The notes below the pieces were generated by a model. The model did not search any database. It was given only the letters and a program-made list of their open reading frames with translations, and was not told where the DNA came from. Below are positions 22,591 to 23,930 of a stretch of DNA of 23,930 nucleotides, piece by piece (the first letter of the stretch is position 1; every line of letters starts with the position of its first letter). This DNA is from a virus, in the IMG/VR virus record IMGVR_UViG_3300047409_000851, positions 1-23,930 of that record; one strand, written 5' to 3'. Both the position numbers and the translations under genes were made by a program.

Positions 22591-22602
22591 TCGAGGCTCG
22601 AT
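22573..22602. promoter_or_regulatory. Paired 13-bp palindromes (operator candidates)
   Basis: TAGATT-G-AATCTA (22573-22585) and ATCGAG-G-CTCGAT (22590-22602) are both perfect 6-bp inverted repeats around a single G, centred 17 bases apart. They end 16 bases before the first rightward ATG and overlap the candidate promoter, a classical operator position. Confidence 0.5.
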
Positions 22603-22618
22603 ACAGCAAGGCAGCAAG

Positions 22619-22981
22619 ATGAACACCACCACCCAAGCAGCATTCGTCGGCCCCCTCCTCCCCACGAAGAAGGGCCGCCCCGCGAAGCACGAAGACCAAG
22701 CCGCTCGCCAGCGCGCATGGCGTGCCGCCAACAAGGTCAAGACCTACCGCATCGACGGCAAGGCTGCCGGCACCATCGCCGAGTTGGCTGCCCAGTTCGA
22801 CACCGACGAGACGCACGTCCTCAACAACCTCGTCCGCTTCGCCCTGGCGAACTACAACTGGAAGCAGTGCGGCATCGGCGGCTGGGCGATGTCCGACGCC
22901 CGATTCACCAAGGGCAAGCGCGCTGCCCCGGCGGCCGTCGACCTGTCCGCGCTCGACGCCGAATTCCCCCTCGTCAAGTAA
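22619..22981 (+). CDS. Small basic protein, possible DNA-binding regulator (120 aa)
   Basis: A 120-aa protein and first gene of the rightward group. A basic N-terminus (TKKGRPAKHEDQAARQRAWRAANKV) of the GRPxxxxxxARQRxWR kind often seen in phage DNA-binding proteins is followed by KTYRIDGKAAGTIAELAAQFDTDETHVLNNLVRFALANY, a strand-helix-helix pattern like ribbon-helix-helix domains, and a variable C-terminus. AAGG precedes the ATG at 22619 by 7 bases; an in-frame TTG at 22538 would have to read through the operator-like palindromes, so I reject it. Its place next to paired palindromes suggests autoregulation. Function unproven. Confidence 0.6.
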   Translation: MNTTTQAAFVGPLLPTKKGRPAKHEDQAARQRAWRAANKVKTYRIDGKAAGTIAELAAQFDTDETHVLNNLVRFALANYNWKQCGIGGWAMSDARFTKGKRAAPAAVDLSALDAEFPLVK

Positions 22982-22997
22982 CCCTTGGAGCTACACC

Positions 22998-23144
22998 ATG
23001 AGCAACACTGTCCGCATCGTCCACAACCGCCTGCTGGGCGGCTGGTTCATCGTTCGCGGCGCGCACCAGACCCCGCTGGGCGGCCGCTTCGACACCCGTG
23101 CGGCCGCCCTGGCGCACCTGAAGACCGCCCCCGCCTACCGCTAG
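22998..23144 (+). CDS. Small protein of unknown function (48 aa)
   Basis: A 48-aa protein, MSNTVRIVHNRLLGGWFIVRGAH then TPLGGRFDTRAAALAHLKTAPAYR: a predicted beta-hairpin followed by a helix, as in small phage early proteins. TGGAG lies 8-10 bases before the ATG. It is the second of four rightward genes with related leaders. No family recognised. Confidence 0.6.
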   Translation: MSNTVRIVHNRLLGGWFIVRGAHQTPLGGRFDTRAAALAHLKTAPAYR

Positions 23145-23151
23145 TCCACCA

Positions 23152-23170
23152 CCACCACCCTGGAGCTTCA
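23152..23170 (+). repeat. Repeated translation leader, copy 1
   Basis: CCACCACCCTGGAGCTTCA (19 bases) directly before the 110-aa gene is repeated exactly at 23508-23526, before the 133-aa gene. It includes the ribosome site TGGAG. A looser version (CCCTTGGAGCTACACC, 22982-22997) precedes the 48-aa gene. Confidence 0.7.
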
Positions 23171-23173
23171 GCA

Positions 23174-23506
23174 ATGACCACCGTGACCCTGACCCACAAC
23201 GCCGCCCAGGCACGCGCCATAGAGGGCTTCAAAGCCTTCATGCAGACCCAGATCAGCAAGTGGCCCGACTATGGCGACACCGTCGAATTCGAGATCCAGA
23301 CGACCGCCTTCGGCCAGACCTGGGTGACCGCCAAGACCGACATGAAGGGACTCAGCGAAGGCAACCTGCTGCGTGCGGTCGCCGCCCAGTACTGGCTCGC
23401 GCGCATCGGCAAGCGCGGCGCGGTGACCATCAAGATGGCCCCGAAGTCCTTCGACCAGTTCCAGGGCAAGCGCGCCTTCGGCTACACCTTCGACCACAAG
23501 TCCTGA
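23174..23506 (+). CDS. Small protein of unknown function (110 aa)
   Basis: A 110-aa protein with an N-terminal helix (NAAQARAIEGFKAFMQTQISKWPDY), a strand (DTVEFEIQTTAFGQTWVTAKTD), a helix (SEGNLLRAVAAQYWLARIGKRG) and a final strand (AVTIKMAPKSFDQF). No family recognised. TGGAG 8 bases before the ATG at 23174 supports the start. It is probably co-transcribed with its rightward neighbours. Early phage proteins of this size are often host takeover or anti-defence factors, but nothing here shows that. Confidence 0.6.
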   Translation: MTTVTLTHNAAQARAIEGFKAFMQTQISKWPDYGDTVEFEIQTTAFGQTWVTAKTDMKGLSEGNLLRAVAAQYWLARIGKRGAVTIKMAPKSFDQFQGKRAFGYTFDHKS

Positions 23507-23507
23507 C

Positions 23508-23526
23508 CCACCACCCTGGAGCTTCA
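23508..23526 (+). repeat. Repeated translation leader, copy 2
   Basis: Second exact copy of the 19-base leader CCACCACCCTGGAGCTTCA, ending two bases before the ATG at 23529. Confidence 0.7.
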
Positions 23527-23528
23527 CC

Positions 23529-23930
23529 ATGAAATTCGCCTTCAAGTACACCCGCCGCGACATCCCCCGCACCATCGTCCTAGAGGCCGACAATGCGGCC
23601 GATGCCACGTCCCTGGGCTACATCCGCGCCGGTAGCGTCATCGACAACGTCCGCTGCGAGCCCGCCACAGCCTACGAGGCGCTCGAAGCCCTCGTGGCCC
23701 AGGCCAAGGACGCCAACCCCGACCTGGGGCTGTCCTTCGGCTACATCGGCAACTGCGAGCGTTGGGGCGACGACCGCGACTGGCGCATCTTCACCAACCG
23801 CATGCTGGGCGGCCGCTCGTACTCCCTGCCCCTGGGCTCGACCGACAACCTCGACCGTGCCCTGGCCGCCATGCCCGAGGTGCTGCCCCGCTTCCTGGCG
23901 GTCGCCCAGAAGGCCGACCGTCGCCACTGA
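23529..23930 (+). CDS. Small protein of unknown function (133 aa)
   Basis: A 133-aa protein whose TGA is the last codon of the window. The start MKFAFKYTRRDIPRTIVLEADNAADATSL suggests a ferredoxin-like beta-alpha unit; later parts are helical (ATAYEALEALVAQAKD; DNLDRALAAMPEVLPRFLAVAQKA). No catalytic motif or known family. It shares the repeated leader with the gene before it and is probably in the same transcript, which may continue beyond the window. Confidence 0.6.
   Translation: MKFAFKYTRRDIPRTIVLEADNAADATSLGYIRAGSVIDNVRCEPATAYEALEALVAQAKDANPDLGLSFGYIGNCERWGDDRDWRIFTNRMLGGRSYSLPLGSTDNLDRALAAMPEVLPRFLAVAQKADRRH

Larger units (their letters stand above)
22282..22618. promoter_or_regulatory. 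Divergent control region / origin candidate
   Basis: This 337-bp gene-free stretch separates leftward late genes from rightward small genes. It holds three GAACAGCC copies (22331, 22339, 22348), five GGCTGTTC copies (22447, 22469, 22482, 22502, 22524), an exact 30-bp duplication (22447-22476 and 22502-22531), and two 13-bp palindromes (22573-22585, 22590-22602). The part 22400-22440 is AT/purine biased relative to the rest, including AGAGGAGG on the plus strand. It must hold the start signals for both directions and might be a replication origin with iterons or a packaging site. Confidence 0.6.

Overview
The window is a block of a GC-rich, double-stranded DNA tailed phage (or prophage). It codes almost wall to wall for virion morphogenesis genes. 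The gene set points to a short-tailed, podovirus-like virion: there is a P22-sized portal, a scaffold, an HK97-type capsid protein, a beta-rich tail nozzle/hub protein, a row of glutamine-, alanine- or proline-rich ejection-type proteins and one tail fibre. No tape measure, sheath or baseplate gene is visible. No integrase, lysis enzyme, polymerase, tRNA or CRISPR array was seen, so lifestyle and host cannot be read from this segment. High GC and canonical Shine-Dalgarno sites suggest a GC-rich, probably proteobacterial host (inference).

Layout. Positions 1-22281 form one leftward (minus-strand) late block of 26 genes. Read in the direction of transcription (right to left) they are: a putative small terminase (21907-22281); a class I SAM methyltransferase (21145-21903); two tiny membrane ORFs (21077-21145, 20961-21080); the large terminase (19607-20968); the portal (17511-19607); a charged 93-aa protein; a 662-aa protein with an apparent helix-hairpin-helix DNA glycosylase motif (15248-17236); a 61-aa protein; an FmdB-like zinc ribbon; a two-helix membrane protein; the scaffold (13281-14429); the major capsid protein (12178-13149) with a strong terminator behind it; several accessory head proteins; a head-tail adaptor candidate (8973-9755); a tail nozzle (7133-8722); a GNAT-like protein; four ejection-type proteins (2051-6714); and the tail fibre (1-2061). 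Neighbouring genes are usually coupled by ATGA/GTGA/TAATG overlaps or gaps of a few bases.

The 337-bp non-coding stretch 22282-22618 separates the late block from four small rightward genes (22619-23930). It is a dense control or origin-like region with three GAACAGCC and five GGCTGTTC copies, an exactly duplicated 30-bp unit containing a TTCTAC/GTAGAA dyad, and two 13-bp palindromes just before the first rightward gene. The rightward genes are of unknown function; the first has a ribbon-helix-helix-like segment and could be the local regulator.

The observations I consider least ordinary are: (1) the 662-aa protein keeps a GPKTA hairpin and a downstream VDxHxxR catalytic-type signature of HhH-GPD DNA glycosylases, inside the head gene block; (2) a motif GTTTA(A/C)ACG occurs six times, three times between genes and three times inside genes through rare codons, and accounts for nearly every TTTA in the window; (3) an exact 21-bp inverted repeat sits at the two edges of the capsid module; (4) the repeat-rich control region; (5) the capsid gene appears to have its own leader and terminator; (6) two tiny overlapping membrane ORFs sit between the methyltransferase and the large terminase.
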